NCBI GenBank assembly: GCA_000482145.1
Contig: AUXH01000039.1
Location: forward strand, 1 to 59,955
Direction: 5' to 3'
Origin: Strigomonas culicis
Lineage: Eukaryota; Euglenozoa; Kinetoplastea; Trypanosomatida; Trypanosomatidae
DNA: 59,955 bases
Shown here in pieces: positions 1 to 9,857 of the stretch. The stretch's first letter is position 1, and each line of letters starts with the position of its first letter. The position numbers and the translations under genes were made by a program. The notes under the pieces were generated by a model, which saw nothing but the letters and a program-made list of their open reading frames with translations, ran no database searches and was not told where the DNA came from.

Positions 1-601
1 CGGCGGCGCGGTCGGCCGCATCCACCCCGAGCAGCAGCAGCGCGGCCCGCGCGCCGCGCACACGGAAGAGCCGGCGGGCGGCCTGCGCGGGGGTCAGCGC
101 GCCGGCGCCCGGCGGCGCGCACACCGCCAGGACGAGCAGCCGGCCGCGCGGCACGTCGCCGCGCTGCAGCGCCGGCACCTCGCTGCCGTCGTGTAGGTGC
201 ATCGTCGCGAGCGCCTCGTCCACCGTCGCGAGGGCGGCCGCGCGCGTCTCCGCCGCGTCGTAGTAGTTCGTCGCGACGCCGGTGACGTCCACCACCCGCG
301 CGCCGCGCATGTGCCGCGGGACGAGAGACAGCTGCTGCCGGAGGATAACGTCGCCGTTGTGAAAGAGAAGCGGCGGCGCCCCACTCGCACCTGACGCCGC
401 GGCGCTGCCGCGCGCCGCGAAACGCTTTTCGTAGTACGAGTTACCGGCCAGGCTCAGCGGCACCCGCCGCCCGGCCGCCGCCGCCGCCGCCGCCGCGGCG
501 CGCACCGGGGCCCCGAGCTCGACGTAAGAAGTGCCCGAGACGTGGAGCAGGCTACGGCCCGTCAAGGTCACACGCGTCAGGCAAATCCGCGCGCAGCGCA
601 T
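1..601 (-). CDS. Unidentified protein, 3' end cut by window edge
   Basis: An open frame runs on the minus strand from an ATG at 601-599 to the first base of the window, about 200 codons with no stop, so the C-terminus is missing. The upstream frame reaches a TAA at 655-653 with no earlier ATG, which fixes the start. The predicted protein begins MRCARICLTRVTLTG, has an alanine run (about residues 34-42) and a region with LLFHNGDVILRQQL and VVDVTGVATNYYDAAE. The even amino-acid mix, unlike the Arg/Ser-rich frames on the other strands, supports real coding. I recognise no family. It is the last minus-strand gene in the window, downstream of the ASCC3-like helicase. Confidence 0.6.
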   Translation of the reverse strand, partial: MRCARICLTRVTLTGRSLLHVSGTSYVELGAPVRAAAAAAAAAGRRVPLSLAGNSYYEKRFAARGSAAASGASGAPPLLFHNGDVILRQQLSLVPRHMRGARVVDVTGVATNYYDAAETRAAALATVDEALATMHLHDGSEVPALQRGDVPRGRLLVLAVCAPPGAGALTPAQAARRLFRVRGARAALLLLGVDAADRAA

Positions 602-953
602 TGACCGAGCCACGCTATTGGCGATGTTCTTTTTCTTTTTTGTCTGATGTTGTTATCGGAGCTTCAGTGGACGAACAGAGAACGGAAAAAAGAAAAAGGA
701 TAGAAGATAAAGGGAGATTGGTAGATACACATGCACAACATACATACACGTAAAAAAAAAATGCCAACGCAACAACGTGGTGGCATAACATCTTTCACTT
801 TTTCACAAGGAACAAACACTGCTATGTGCTTATAAGAGCAAAAAAAAAATGCATAATCACGTATTAATTGATACTTATTCGCAACAACAACAACGATATA
901 CCAAAAAGGGAAAAGGAAGAGAAAAAAGATTCAATTTCAAACCTTCCACCGGC
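602..953. other. Intergenic region, ASCC3-like to partial gene
   Basis: AT-rich spacer of 352 bp with poly-A runs at about 750-760 and 840-849 and the polypyrimidine tract described separately. It must hold the 3' UTR of the helicase and the 5' UTR of the partial gene. I see no RNA gene or credible ORF. Confidence 0.5.
662..720 (-). promoter_or_regulatory. Predicted trans-splice acceptor (PPT + AG)
   Basis: Read on the minus strand, a pyrimidine-rich tract (plus-strand purines about 680-720) is followed by the first AG at 663-662, about 60 nt before the ATG at 601. The arrangement is typical of kinetoplastid spliced-leader addition. Confidence 0.4.
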
Positions 954-3900
954 CTACACCTGCGGTTTCGGCAATCGGAAGGTGTACTGCTGGTCCATGC
1001 CGATGTAAGAATCGCACACGAGATAAACGTTCAAGTCGACGCCGCTGCCCTGCGGCCCGTCGCCCTCCTCTAGCCAGTCCTCGTCCCAGTCCACGCGGAG
1101 CGTCACCGTCGTGCTGCGCTGCAGGCGGTTGACGCGCTTCATCGCCACCAGCTCGCCGGTCGCCTCGTTACCGACCAGCAGCCAGTACTGCTCGTCCTTG
1201 CTCTTGCCGAAGTGCGGCGCGACGACGCTGCCGCCGCCGGCGCCGCGGGCCTGGTGGGAGAGTCGGTCGAGCTGCACCGTCAGCTCGTACGAGACCTCGT
1301 CGTCGTCCTCCTCATCGGGGTCAGGCGGCAGCTGGCGCAGGGTGACGCCCACCTGGATGAGCGGCAGGCCGCGCACGCCCTCCATCGCCTCCATCACCTG
1401 CGCCGGCCGCAGGCCGAACTCGCCGCGCTCCAGCACCCGCTGGAAGGCGAAGAGCACGTCCAGCGGCGCGTTCGCCAGCTCGGCCGCCTCGCGGATGCCG
1501 GCGCAGTGCTGCGCGATGGCGGGCAGCATCTCCTCCGTGACGTGCGGCAGCTGCAGCAGCGTCGACGCGCTCGTCCACCAGCGGGCCTGCACGAGGCACT
1601 GCATGAGGGTCATGATGCGCAGCGTCGCAAAGAGGTGGCCGTTGTTGGCCGTCACGTCCACCATGGCCTGGATCACACGGATGGAGTTGTCGATGACGGA
1701 CTTCTGGTCCGTGTAGTAGTCCGTGATGGGCAGCGCGGCGCGCGCCATCTGCGCCTGCAGGAGCAGAAAGGTCTTCGCGTTGGAGCTGTCCGCCTCGCCC
1801 TCGCGGATGCCGTACGGCAGCGCGCGCGCGAGCTGCAGGTTCAGCTTGTCCTCGTTGTGGCGCACCGGCACCTCGCTGAACTCCTGCGCGTCGCTCAGCA
1901 GCCGGAGCAGCTCCGCGCAGGTGTGGTGCGGCTGCACGCCGCGGTTGAAGAAGTCCACCGTCTTGTGCGAGATGTAGTAGTAGGAGCAGATCTTGCCGAG
2001 CACCGTGTACTGCAGCGCGTTCGGGTCCGCGTCGTCGCCGCCGGCCTCCGGGGGCTCGATGCAGCCGCACTGCTCCAGCTCCGCGAGGATCTCCCTCACG
2101 AGGCTCGACAGGAAGACGGTGATGGACTTGGGCGTGCCGTCCTCGAGGCCGTAGTAGGAGGGATTGCGCGCGATGCGGCGGAAGAGATACGTCCACGTGA
2201 GGTAGTTCACCGCGTCCTGGCGGGAGGCGATCGTGCCCGACACGATCTCCGCGTTGATGTGCACGTGCAGCTGCCGGTGGAGGGCGCTCTCGACGGGGAA
2301 CGGGTCGTACAAGAACTTGCGGTAGAAGCCTTTCTTGGACTCGTGGCACAGCACCTGCGCGACGCCCTCCGTGTCGAACTGCGGCCGGCCGGCGCGGCCG
2401 ACCATCTGCAGCACGTCTGTGATGGGGAAGTCCACGTAGCCGCCGAGCTTCGCGTCGAAGTACTCGGTGCCCTTGACGACGACCATGTGGGCCGGGAAGT
2501 TGACGCCCCAGGCGAGCGTGCTGGTCGCGACGAGCACCTGGATCTTGTTGGCCAGGAACGCCTCCTCCACCACCGCGCGGTCGCTCTCCAGCAGGCCGGC
2601 GTGGTGGATGCCGACGCCGAACTGCAGACAGTGCTTCACGTACGGGTCGTCCAGCCGCGCCATGAGCCGCTCCATCTCGTCCAGCTCCATGTGCACCCAC
2701 TTGGCCGAGCTGCCCTCCATCAGCAGGAAGCCGATGAGGGCCATCGCCGTCAGCCGCGTCTGGCGACGGGAGGAGACGAAGACGATGACCGGCTGCGACG
2801 GGCTCTTCTCGCAGATGGCGTTGTAGGTCGGCTTGTTCATCGCCACCATGCGCGGACAGTAGAACTTGCCGGGGTAGCCCGCGATGTGCACCGTCATGGG
2901 CACCGGGCGGACGGACGGGTCGAAGTTGAAGATGGCCCACTTCTTCTCCACGCCGAGCCACGAGCTGAGGTCGCCGGGGTTCGACACGGCGGTCGAGAGG
3001 CCGATGAGGCGGATGGGGGCCTTGAGGTTCCAGCCGATGTAGCGCATGCGGCTGACGATGACCTCCAGCACCGGGCCGCGGTCCGTGCCGAGCATGTGCA
3101 CCTCGTCGAACACGACGAGCTTCACCGCCGTCACGTAGCTGCGCACCTGCCAGTTACGCGAAATGCCGTCCCACTTCTCCGGCGTCGTGCAGAGGATGTC
3201 CGCCCGCGCGAGGGCGGTGATGTCGGGCGTCGCATCGCCGGAGAGCTCCACGACGGTGCGGCCGATGAGCGCCATGCGCTCGCGCCAATCCCGCAGCCGC
3301 TCCTTCACGAGCGCCTTCAGCGGCGCGATGTACACCGCCTTCATGCCGGGGTACTGCTCGAAGACGCGCAGGATGGCCATCTCGGCCGCGATCGTCTTAC
3401 CGCTCCCGGTCGGCGCGCCGAGAAACACATTCTCGTCCGTGTGGTACAGGGCGTGGAAGATCTGCGACTGCACCGCGTTGAACTGCTGGTACTTGCGGTA
3501 GAGCGGGTGGTACTTCTCGGGCAGCACGTGGAGGTACAGCGGCTGCAGCGGCAGCAGCTTCGTCGTCATGAGCGAGTCCTCCGGGAGGTGCAGGTGGCCG
3601 ATGGAGAAGGAGTAGTCCTCGCGGCACCCCATCCAGCGGTCGCTGTAAAGCCGCACCGCGTACATGTCGTACTGCGGCACGATGGGCACCGCGAGGTTGA
3701 TCACGTGCGGCTCGCCCGCCTCCACCTCCTTGCGCGTGATGCTGATGCTCTCGTGGTGGAAAATAAAGTGGTTGTCCTGGTCCTCCACGACGAGCCAGAA
3801 GAGCTCCGAGTTGCCGGAGATGTCGCGGCTCCACTGGAAGTGCGCGTGCACCGTTACCTTCACGCGCAGAATGGAGCTGGTGATGGGCTGCACGTCAATG

Positions 3901-6900
3901 TCGATGGACAGCGCAGGGAACTTCGCCACAAGCCCCGCGATCTCGCCGCCCGCGCGCTGGTTGCGGACCATGTCGCCGATCTCGCGCGGCGTCATCTCCT
4001 GCAGCAGCGACATGCTCGGGAACTTGGTGTTCAGGTTCTGCCACACGGAGTCCGTCAGACTCGCGCGCCGGATCCAGGCGCCGAACTGCAGCAGCGGGTG
4101 CTCAAAGTCCCAGCAGCGGTGCTCCACGCACTTGCAGAGCGTGAGAAAGGTGTACGTCGTGAGCGGGTGCCCGCGCTCAAGCTCGATCTCGAAGAGGGCG
4201 CGCGCGATGCGGGGCACGTTCTGCGTGATGTAGTTGATGTCCGACGAGAGCGAGTGCGCCTCGACGGCGACGCCCGACACGTACGCCTTCAGCAGCGTGG
4301 TCACCTTCCACTGCACGCTCGTCTCGTCGGCGCTCTCGCCGACGACGGCGTAGCGGCGCACGGACGGCGGCAGGTTCGCGTGGATCTTCTGCAGCTCGTC
4401 CAGCTCCTCCTGGCGCGCCCGCAGCTGCGAGAACTCGCTCGCGCAGGCGGCGATGTTCATGGCGCCGCCCATGTCCAGCACGTCAATCCACGTGCCGTCC
4501 GGCCGCTGCATCTTCTCGTTGAAGATGCTGATCGTCTCGTGCGTGAGGTAGTAGTGGCTCGCGAGCCGACCGAGATCGGTCGTCTCCACAGATCCAATCG
4601 CGGGGTTGTAGCGCACCATGCCGGACACCGCCAGGTTCGTGAAGGCGTCGTTGATCATCTCGTAGCGCACGCCCTTCAGCTCCGGGTCCTTGCGCACGTG
4701 GTTCACCTTGAGGCCGTACAGCAACGGGTTCATGCGGATGCGCTGCCAGAGGTACGTGTACTCGAGCCACGAGGAGGCCTCCGCGACGGAGGAGATGGTG
4801 CCCGCGTTCACCTCCGCGTTGAGGTGGTCGCACAGCCGGCTCTGCATCTTGCTCTCGATGGGCAGCGCGCTCGCGATGAGGCGCAGGAAGTGCGCCACCT
4901 CCTTCTCGTCCGAGATGATGATGCCGTGGCCGCTCGTGTCGAACTGCGGGCGGCCGGCGCGGCCAAAGATCTGCATTACGTCCAGCACGGAGATGGACAC
5001 GAGGCCGCCGCGCTTCGGGTCGTACATCTGCGTGCCGCGGATGACCACCGTGTGAGCCGGCAGGTTCACGCCCCACGCGAGCGTGCTGGTGCAGCACAGC
5101 ACCTTGACGTAGCCCTCGCGGAAGAGCGCCTCCGTCGTCGTGCGGTCGTGCCGGATGAGGCCGGCGTGGTGCGCGCCGAACCCCGCCGCGAAGAGCGTCG
5201 GCAGGTCCCGCCCCTGCAGCGTGCGGCCACGCTTGCCGACCGCGTCGGACAGCGTGCCCTTGTACTGGAAGATCCCCTCCTCCGCCCGCTTCACCGCCTC
5301 CTCCATGAAGTACTTGGCGAGCCCGACCGTCTGCTTGCGCGAGTGCACGAACACCATCACCTGGTGCCCCTGCCGCACGTTGCGCACCACCTCCTCGTAG
5401 GCGAGCGTGTCCAGCTTGCGGTCCTTCTCGTTCCGGTTCGCGATCTTCGAGAGGCCGATGAAGGTCTGCTCGAGCGGCACCGGGCGGTACTCGGGGCCGA
5501 ACACCTTGAGGCCCTCCTGGAGGTCCACCTGCAGAAAGTTCGCCACGTCCTTGTAGTTGGGCAGCGTCGCTGAGAGGCCCACGAGGCGCACCTGCCGCTC
5601 CAGGTCCATCTCGCCCTGCCGCAGCGTCCGCGCGACGATCGCCTCGAGCACCGGGCCGCGGTCCTCGTTCAGCAGGTGAATCTCGTCCATGATGATCAGC
5701 TTCACCTTACTGGTTAGCTCGTCGTTGCTCTGCTTGCGGGTGATGACATCCCACTTCTCGGGGGTCGTCACGATCACCTGCGTCTCGGCGATCTCGCGCT
5801 TCGTCAGCTGCATGTCACCCGTCAGCTCGCGCACCTGGATGAGGAAGGGCGCCAGGCGGCGCGAGAAGTTCTCCACCATCTCCTGCGCCAGCGCCTTCAT
5901 CGGAGCCACGAAGATGATCTTAAAATCGCGGTCGAAGACCCCGTTGGCGAAGTGTTCGCTGATGCAGCGCAGCATGACGAGCAGCGCACACACGGTCTTG
6001 CCAGCCCCCGTCGGCGCGCACACCAGCATGTTCTGCGATGTGTGGAAGGCCGTTTCGAAGATGGAGGTCTGAATGGTGTTCAGATGGGTGATGCTGAGGA
6101 ACGCGGGGTGCGTCCACTCCGGCATCGACGTCGCGACGCACACGCGCTTCTCCACCGGCAGGATCTTCAGCTCCGGCGGCGGGATGTGGATGCGAACATG
6201 GTCCGCGTTCTGCTTCACCACGGTGCCCTTGGGCATCGTGGAGCCGGAGACGCTGAAATCCTTCTTGAACATCTGGTCCAGCTCGGACTCCTGCAGCAGC
6301 TCGCGGTAGCGGCGGTTCATGTGGGTGAGCCATTTTTGGTTCGTCAGCTCGCCGTTGTTCGCAAAGGCGACCTCGCTGTCGTCGCGCCGCTGCTTCCCCG
6401 CGCGCACGATGCGGATCTGGTTGTTCGCCAGGCTCGCCAGGTCGTCCTTGCCGCCCGCCTTGCTGGCGGTGGTGGTGTCGTCGCTGTCCTCCAGGGTGCA
6501 GAACTCCTCCAACAGCCGGATGAGCACGTCCCGCGGGTGGTACACGATGCACTGCAGCAGCGTGTAGTGCTGGTCGCCCACGAGCTCCAGCATCTCGTCG
6601 ATCACCTTTGCCTTCGCCATCTCCTTCTTCTGCGCCGTGTCGCACGACGTGATGCGGTCCAGCGCGTTCAGCAGGATCTTCGTGACGTCCTCGTCGAAGT
6701 GCACGTACACCTGCGACACGACGTCGTCGACGCTGGAGAGCAGCACATCGAGCGCGATCTTCTGCTTGGACTGGTGGGCGGAGCGGTACGCGCCGCCGGC
6801 GCGGTCGCCGCGCGGCGACAGCGGGTCGCCCGAGTGCGTCACGACGGCGACCGGCTGCTGCGGCTGCATATGCTCGCTGACAAAGGTGCCGCGCGCGAGG

Positions 6901-7445
6901 TGCTCCGCCTTGTACTCCTCCGCGAGGCTGCTGCCCAGCTGCTGCTGTTGCTGCGGCTTGGACCCGGCGCGCTGCGCGGCGGAGGCAATGAGGGCCTCGA
7001 GGCGGCGGAGGGATTCCTCCGCCTGGGCAGACAGGCTGTCGACCGCGGTCGCGGCGCCGCGGCCGCGGTTCCCTTTAGCGTTGCGGCCCCCGCCCTGCTT
7101 GGACGGCTCGCCGGAGTAGAAGCTGCCGACGTTGGGCGCCTGCACGTCGGGCACGGCGCGCGGCTTCTTGGGGGCCTCCGGGCCTCCCTGCTGGGGGGGA
7201 GGGACAGCGCCAGTCGCACCGCCACGCGGCTGCTGCTGCTGCGGTGCTGACTTGCCTCTACCATTGCGGGAGTGGTTCTGCGGCCGGGCCTTGCCGGCGG
7301 CGCCCGCCGGGGGAGCGGCGGCGGCGGGTGCGGTGCCCTTGTGGGCGGCCCAGCATGGATTGCAGTACCACTTGTTGTCCGAAGGGTCTACCGCGCCCTC
7401 ATCGTACGATCTGCACTGGGCGCAGAGGTCTCTCTTCGGTGGCAT
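954..7445 (-). CDS. ASCC3: ASCC3/Slh1-type Ski2-like RNA helicase
   Basis: The 2163-residue protein has two tandem helicase cassettes, each followed by a Sec63-type region, the architecture of Brr2 and ASCC3/Slh1. The first cassette has Walker A CAPTGAGKT (about 475-483) and DEIH (about 585). The second has GAPTGSGKT (about 1341-1349) and DEVH (about 1444). WDGISRNW and FETAFHTSQNMLVCAPTG fit ASCC3/Slh1 better than Brr2, although IVSRMRYI is Brr2-like. ASCC3/Slh1 acts in ribosome quality control, splitting collided ribosomes, and in alkylation repair. Unusually, the N-terminus carries a four-cysteine motif (C8, C11, C28, C31, with WYCNPCW) and then a Gly/Gln/Pro-rich linker to about residue 230. 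The length matches the family (about 2100-2200). ASCC3 is my preferred call; Brr2 is the alternative. Confidence 0.85.
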   Translation of the reverse strand: MPPKRDLCAQCRSYDEGAVDPSDNKWYCNPCWAAHKGTAPAAAAPPAGAAGKARPQNHSRNGRGKSAPQQQQPRGGATGAVPPPQQGGPEAPKKPRAVPDVQAPNVGSFYSGEPSKQGGGRNAKGNRGRGAATAVDSLSAQAEESLRRLEALIASAAQRAGSKPQQQQQLGSSLAEEYKAEHLARGTFVSEHMQPQQPVAVVTHSGDPLSPRGDRAGGAYRSAHQSKQKIALDVLLSSVDDVVSQVYVHFDEDVTKILLNALDRITSCDTAQKKEMAKAKVIDEMLELVGDQHYTLLQCIVYHPRDVLIRLLEEFCTLEDSDDTTTASKAGGKDDLASLANNQIRIVRAGKQRRDDSEVAFANNGELTNQKWLTHMNRRYRELLQESELDQMFKKDFSVSGSTMPKGTVVKQNADHVRIHIPPPELKILPVEKRVCVATSMPEWTHPAFLSITHLNTIQTSIFETAFHTSQNMLVCAPTGAGKTVCALLVMLRCISEHFANGVFDRDFKIIFVAPMKALAQEMVENFSRRLAPFLIQVRELTGDMQLTKREIAETQVIVTTPEKWDVITRKQSNDELTSKVKLIIMDEIHLLNEDRGPVLEAIVARTLRQGEMDLERQVRLVGLSATLPNYKDVANFLQVDLQEGLKVFGPEYRPVPLEQTFIGLSKIANRNEKDRKLDTLAYEEVVRNVRQGHQVMVFVHSRKQTVGLAKYFMEEAVKRAEEGIFQYKGTLSDAVGKRGRTLQGRDLPTLFAAGFGAHHAGLIRHDRTTTEALFREGYVKVLCCTSTLAWGVNLPAHTVVIRGTQMYDPKRGGLVSISVLDVMQIFGRAGRPQFDTSGHGIIISDEKEVAHFLRLIASALPIESKMQSRLCDHLNAEVNAGTISSVAEASSWLEYTYLWQRIRMNPLLYGLKVNHVRKDPELKGVRYEMINDAFTNLAVSGMVRYNPAIGSVETTDLGRLASHYYLTHETISIFNEKMQRPDGTWIDVLDMGGAMNIAACASEFSQLRARQEELDELQKIHANLPPSVRRYAVVGESADETSVQWKVTTLLKAYVSGVAVEAHSLSSDINYITQNVPRIARALFEIELERGHPLTTYTFLTLCKCVEHRCWDFEHPLLQFGAWIRRASLTDSVWQNLNTKFPSMSLLQEMTPREIGDMVRNQRAGGEIAGLVAKFPALSIDIDVQPITSSILRVKVTVHAHFQWSRDISGNSELFWLVVEDQDNHFIFHHESISITRKEVEAGEPHVINLAVPIVPQYDMYAVRLYSDRWMGCREDYSFSIGHLHLPEDSLMTTKLLPLQPLYLHVLPEKYHPLYRKYQQFNAVQSQIFHALYHTDENVFLGAPTGSGKTIAAEMAILRVFEQYPGMKAVYIAPLKALVKERLRDWRERMALIGRTVVELSGDATPDITALARADILCTTPEKWDGISRNWQVRSYVTAVKLVVFDEVHMLGTDRGPVLEVIVSRMRYIGWNLKAPIRLIGLSTAVSNPGDLSSWLGVEKKWAIFNFDPSVRPVPMTVHIAGYPGKFYCPRMVAMNKPTYNAICEKSPSQPVIVFVSSRRQTRLTAMALIGFLLMEGSSAKWVHMELDEMERLMARLDDPYVKHCLQFGVGIHHAGLLESDRAVVEEAFLANKIQVLVATSTLAWGVNFPAHMVVVKGTEYFDAKLGGYVDFPITDVLQMVGRAGRPQFDTEGVAQVLCHESKKGFYRKFLYDPFPVESALHRQLHVHINAEIVSGTIASRQDAVNYLTWTYLFRRIARNPSYYGLEDGTPKSITVFLSSLVREILAELEQCGCIEPPEAGGDDADPNALQYTVLGKICSYYYISHKTVDFFNRGVQPHHTCAELLRLLSDAQEFSEVPVRHNEDKLNLQLARALPYGIREGEADSSNAKTFLLLQAQMARAALPITDYYTDQKSVIDNSIRVIQAMVDVTANNGHLFATLRIMTLMQCLVQARWWTSASTLLQLPHVTEEMLPAIAQHCAGIREAAELANAPLDVLFAFQRVLERGEFGLRPAQVMEAMEGVRGLPLIQVGVTLRQLPPDPDEEDDDEVSYELTVQLDRLSHQARGAGGGSVVAPHFGKSKDEQYWLLVGNEATGELVAMKRVNRLQRSTTVTLRVDWDEDWLEEGDGPQGSGVDLNVYLVCDSYIGMDQQYTFRLPKPQV

Positions 7446-8043
7446 CGCTTCGTTTGTGCTCAGCGAATGCGTACAGAACAGGCAGAACTACTTGTGTTCG
7501 CCTTTTTTCTTTTTTCCTGTTCCTCTTTGCTTTGGACGTGGATGGCCGAAGTAACGGAATGAACTGGATTTACTTCCTTATAAATGAAAAAAAAAAAAAC
7601 TGAGTGATGGCAACAAATAAAAAAAAATGATATGAAAAAAAAATGAAAAACTAGTTAACCTTCGTTAAATAGTTTTTATTTGTGTTTTGTACGGTTTACA
7701 AGCCAACCTGCACATGCACAGGCATACAGATAAAGACAAACAGAGATGAAGAATAGAAATGAAATACGCGGCTCTTTTGTTCCGTCTGTCGCGACAAGAT
7801 GTTACTGTGTATGAAGAAGTAGATGTAATTGTTCTCTTCTTTTTAGGACGGAAAAAAAAGAAATGGAAGATGTTCTTGTTCAGTAAAAAAGCAATTGTGT
7901 ATGTACCATTTTGGTTGATGAATAATAAACGAATCGTCCACTCTGGTGGAAATAAAGACAATACCATCTGGTGTGACGACGTTACCGATCGCTTTGTATC
8001 TTGTTGTTGTTGTTTGCGTTTTTTTTTTCTTACAGATATCGTG
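7446..8043. other. Intergenic region, phosphatase to ASCC3-like
   Basis: AT-rich 598 bp spacer with several A-runs (about 7587-7599, 7618-7626, 7634-7648) and a T-run near 8020-8030. It holds the phosphatase 3' UTR and the helicase 5' UTR. Short ORFs here are low-complexity and unconvincing. Confidence 0.5.
7577..7600 (-). promoter_or_regulatory. Predicted trans-splice acceptor for the ASCC3-like gene
   Basis: On the minus strand a T-run (plus-strand A-run about 7587-7600) leads to an AG at 7578-7577, about 130 nt upstream of the ATG at 7445-7443. Confidence 0.4.
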
Positions 8044-9513
8044 TCACTTGTATTGTACAACAATGAGCGTCTGTAGTCTCTCTGTAGACGCCACCTCCTC
8101 TACGTGCCAGTCCACCGCTAGCGGCGGGAGCGGCGCCGCGCGCACCGGAATACCCTTCTGCTGCTGCTGCTGACATCCGCCTTTCTTCTTGTTGGCGGGG
8201 CCGCAGCCGCTGGCGCCGAGGGAGGCGCGCAGCTCGGGCGGCACGATGGCGTAGTAGTTGTTATAGCGCGCGACGGAGCTGACGCTGCAGTAGGGCGCGG
8301 AGAACCCGGCGCAGTCGTCGTGGTGCCTGGGGCAGCACGCCTCGAGCACCGCGTGGATGACATCCGCGTGGGTCACCGCCAGGACAAACATGGGCGGCAG
8401 CAGCGCCTGCGGAGCGGCCACCGCAGGCACCTCCGTGCTGTGGCTGCTGACCCGTGCGTAGTCCGCCGGCTCCTCCACCGACACAAAGTACTTGGGCAGC
8501 CGCTCGCGGCGCTCTTGCCGGGCGGCGGCCAGCACCGCGGCGGGCACCATCGCGACGCTGTCCTCCTCGCGGACAAAGTGGGTCCGCACAAAGGCCTGGC
8601 AGCGCCGAGCGAGGTCGCTCTTGGTCTCTGGGTGCGGCGCGCCGCACAGCGGCAGGCCGTGCACGGGGTACGTCAGCTCCGGCGCGGGGGACTGGCTGCA
8701 CCGCTTGTTGCCCTTACCCTTCTTGTGGTGGTGGTGGTGCTGCGGCTGCGGGTGGCCCTGCGGTGGCTGCTCCGCCTGCTCCTGGCGCAGCTCGTCGGCG
8801 AGCTGGATGTGCTCGCGGATGCGGGCGTCGCAGTCGCCAGAGGTCCACACTGGCAGCTGCTCGTGCGCGGCGAGCCAGCCCGCAAGGCGCTCCTCCCACG
8901 CAGCCGCCAGCTCCGCCGTCAGGCCCAGGGCGTGCAGCCCGTCTGGGTGCGCCACCCGCGCGCGGAAGAAGGGTCTGAGGGAGGCCGCCAGCGCCTCGGT
9001 CGGGGGGCAGAAGCACATCTCCGCCCCCTCCTCGCGCAGGTAGTAGTGCCCGCCCAGCGTCGGCGGCGCGTGGAACACTTTGGACTGCTGCCAGTCCGAG
9101 AGCAGCGGCTCCACCAGCATGGGCAGCTGGCCGTCGTAGGCGACGAGGTTGACGATCAGCGCCGTCTCCACGCACCGCGCGAACGGGGAGACGAGGAAGC
9201 AGGAGAAGGCGCCCCGCATGCGACCCTCCACCTTCTTCTCCTTCCGCAGCCGCAGGTAGTGCGCGGCGGTCTCCAGCGCCTGCATGCGGCCCGCGTTGGA
9301 CAGCGGCGGGTCGTGGGCGGGCAGCAGGCCGTTGCCTTTCCAGGAGCGGTCGACGTGGTCCTGCCGCTCGCCGTGCCGCAGCAGCACGAGCCGATCGCGC
9401 AGCTCCTCCTGCTGCTGCCGCGTGGACAGCTGCGCCGCCTTGGTGGCCTTCGCGAACTGCGTGGTGGTCATGAACGCAACGCTAGGGGCAGCGTCTTTCA
9501 GCGGCGTGGACAT
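8044..9513 (-). CDS. Histidine phosphatase superfamily protein
   Basis: A 489-residue protein with the superfamily signature RHGER at residues 46-50 (H47 the expected phospho-acceptor) and a second catalytic-type histidine in LAVTHADVIHAVLEACC near residue 380. PLSNAGRMQALETAAHYL follows the first motif, as in clade-1 phosphoglycerate-mutase/UBASH3-like phosphatases. The long spacing between the motifs is filled partly by a low-complexity segment rich in Gln, His, Pro and Lys (about 245-270). The substrate cannot be read from the sequence; members dephosphorylate small metabolites or phosphoproteins. There is no signal peptide or membrane segment, so it is probably cytosolic. The start is the first ATG; a second Met at residue 15 is possible. 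Confidence 0.75.
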   Translation of the reverse strand: MSTPLKDAAPSVAFMTTTQFAKATKAAQLSTRQQQEELRDRLVLLRHGERQDHVDRSWKGNGLLPAHDPPLSNAGRMQALETAAHYLRLRKEKKVEGRMRGAFSCFLVSPFARCVETALIVNLVAYDGQLPMLVEPLLSDWQQSKVFHAPPTLGGHYYLREEGAEMCFCPPTEALAASLRPFFRARVAHPDGLHALGLTAELAAAWEERLAGWLAAHEQLPVWTSGDCDARIREHIQLADELRQEQAEQPPQGHPQPQHHHHHKKGKGNKRCSQSPAPELTYPVHGLPLCGAPHPETKSDLARRCQAFVRTHFVREEDSVAMVPAAVLAAARQERRERLPKYFVSVEEPADYARVSSHSTEVPAVAAPQALLPPMFVLAVTHADVIHAVLEACCPRHHDDCAGFSAPYCSVSSVARYNNYYAIVPPELRASLGASGCGPANKKKGGCQQQQQKGIPVRAAPLPPLAVDWHVEEVASTERLQTLIVVQYK

Positions 9514-9525
9514 TGTCCTCTAACT

Positions 9526-9560
9526 GTTTTTTGTTTGTTTGTTTGTTTGTTTGTTTGTTT
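9526..9560. repeat. (GTTT)n microsatellite
   Basis: About eight tandem TTTG units immediately upstream of the phosphatase start, lying in its presumed 5' UTR (CAAA on the transcribed strand). Confidence 0.9.
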
Positions 9561-9661
9561 TATATTCCTGAACTGAAGGGGAGGCAATAGACGAAGGAGA
9601 AGCATATTTTTTTTTGTATGCGAGTGCCTCTATATACGGATGTGTCTACACAAGAACACTG

Positions 9662-9722
9662 CTACCAAAAGGGTCGGCCCACATACAAGAACAAAAAGAA
9701 TTGAAGGCCAAAAAAAAAACAG
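9662..9722 (-). promoter_or_regulatory. Predicted trans-splice acceptor for the histidine phosphatase
   Basis: On the minus strand a pyrimidine-rich stretch (plus-strand A/G-rich 9687-9722) is followed by an AG at 9663-9662, about 150 nt upstream of the ATG. Confidence 0.4.
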
Positions 9723-9857
9723 ATACTAGTACTTGTAGCCAGACACAAGTGCAGTAAGTAAACATGAAACCATAAATGCAAGGCAATGAAGCTATAATCA
9801 CTCTTCTCTCTACTTCTCTTTTCAGGGTGTGATTCTAAAGATGCACAAAGGAAAAAA

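Larger units (their letters stand above)
9514..9857. other. Intergenic region, TMF-like to phosphatase
   Basis: AT-rich 344 bp spacer containing the (GTTT)n tract and the predicted acceptor. Nothing else is recognisable. Confidence 0.5.

Noticed and set aside
1212..5573. 1453-codon plus-strand open frame
   Set aside because: It is antisense to the ASCC3-like helicase. The product is Arg/His/Leu/Ala-rich with no family features; it stays open because GC-ending codons on the coding strand remove stops on the opposite strand.
954..7445. Brr2 (U5 snRNP helicase) identity
   Set aside because: Some motifs (IVSRMRYI) are Brr2-like, but FETAFHTSQNMLVCAPTG and TPEKWDGISRNW favour ASCC3/Slh1. I retain Brr2 only as the alternative.
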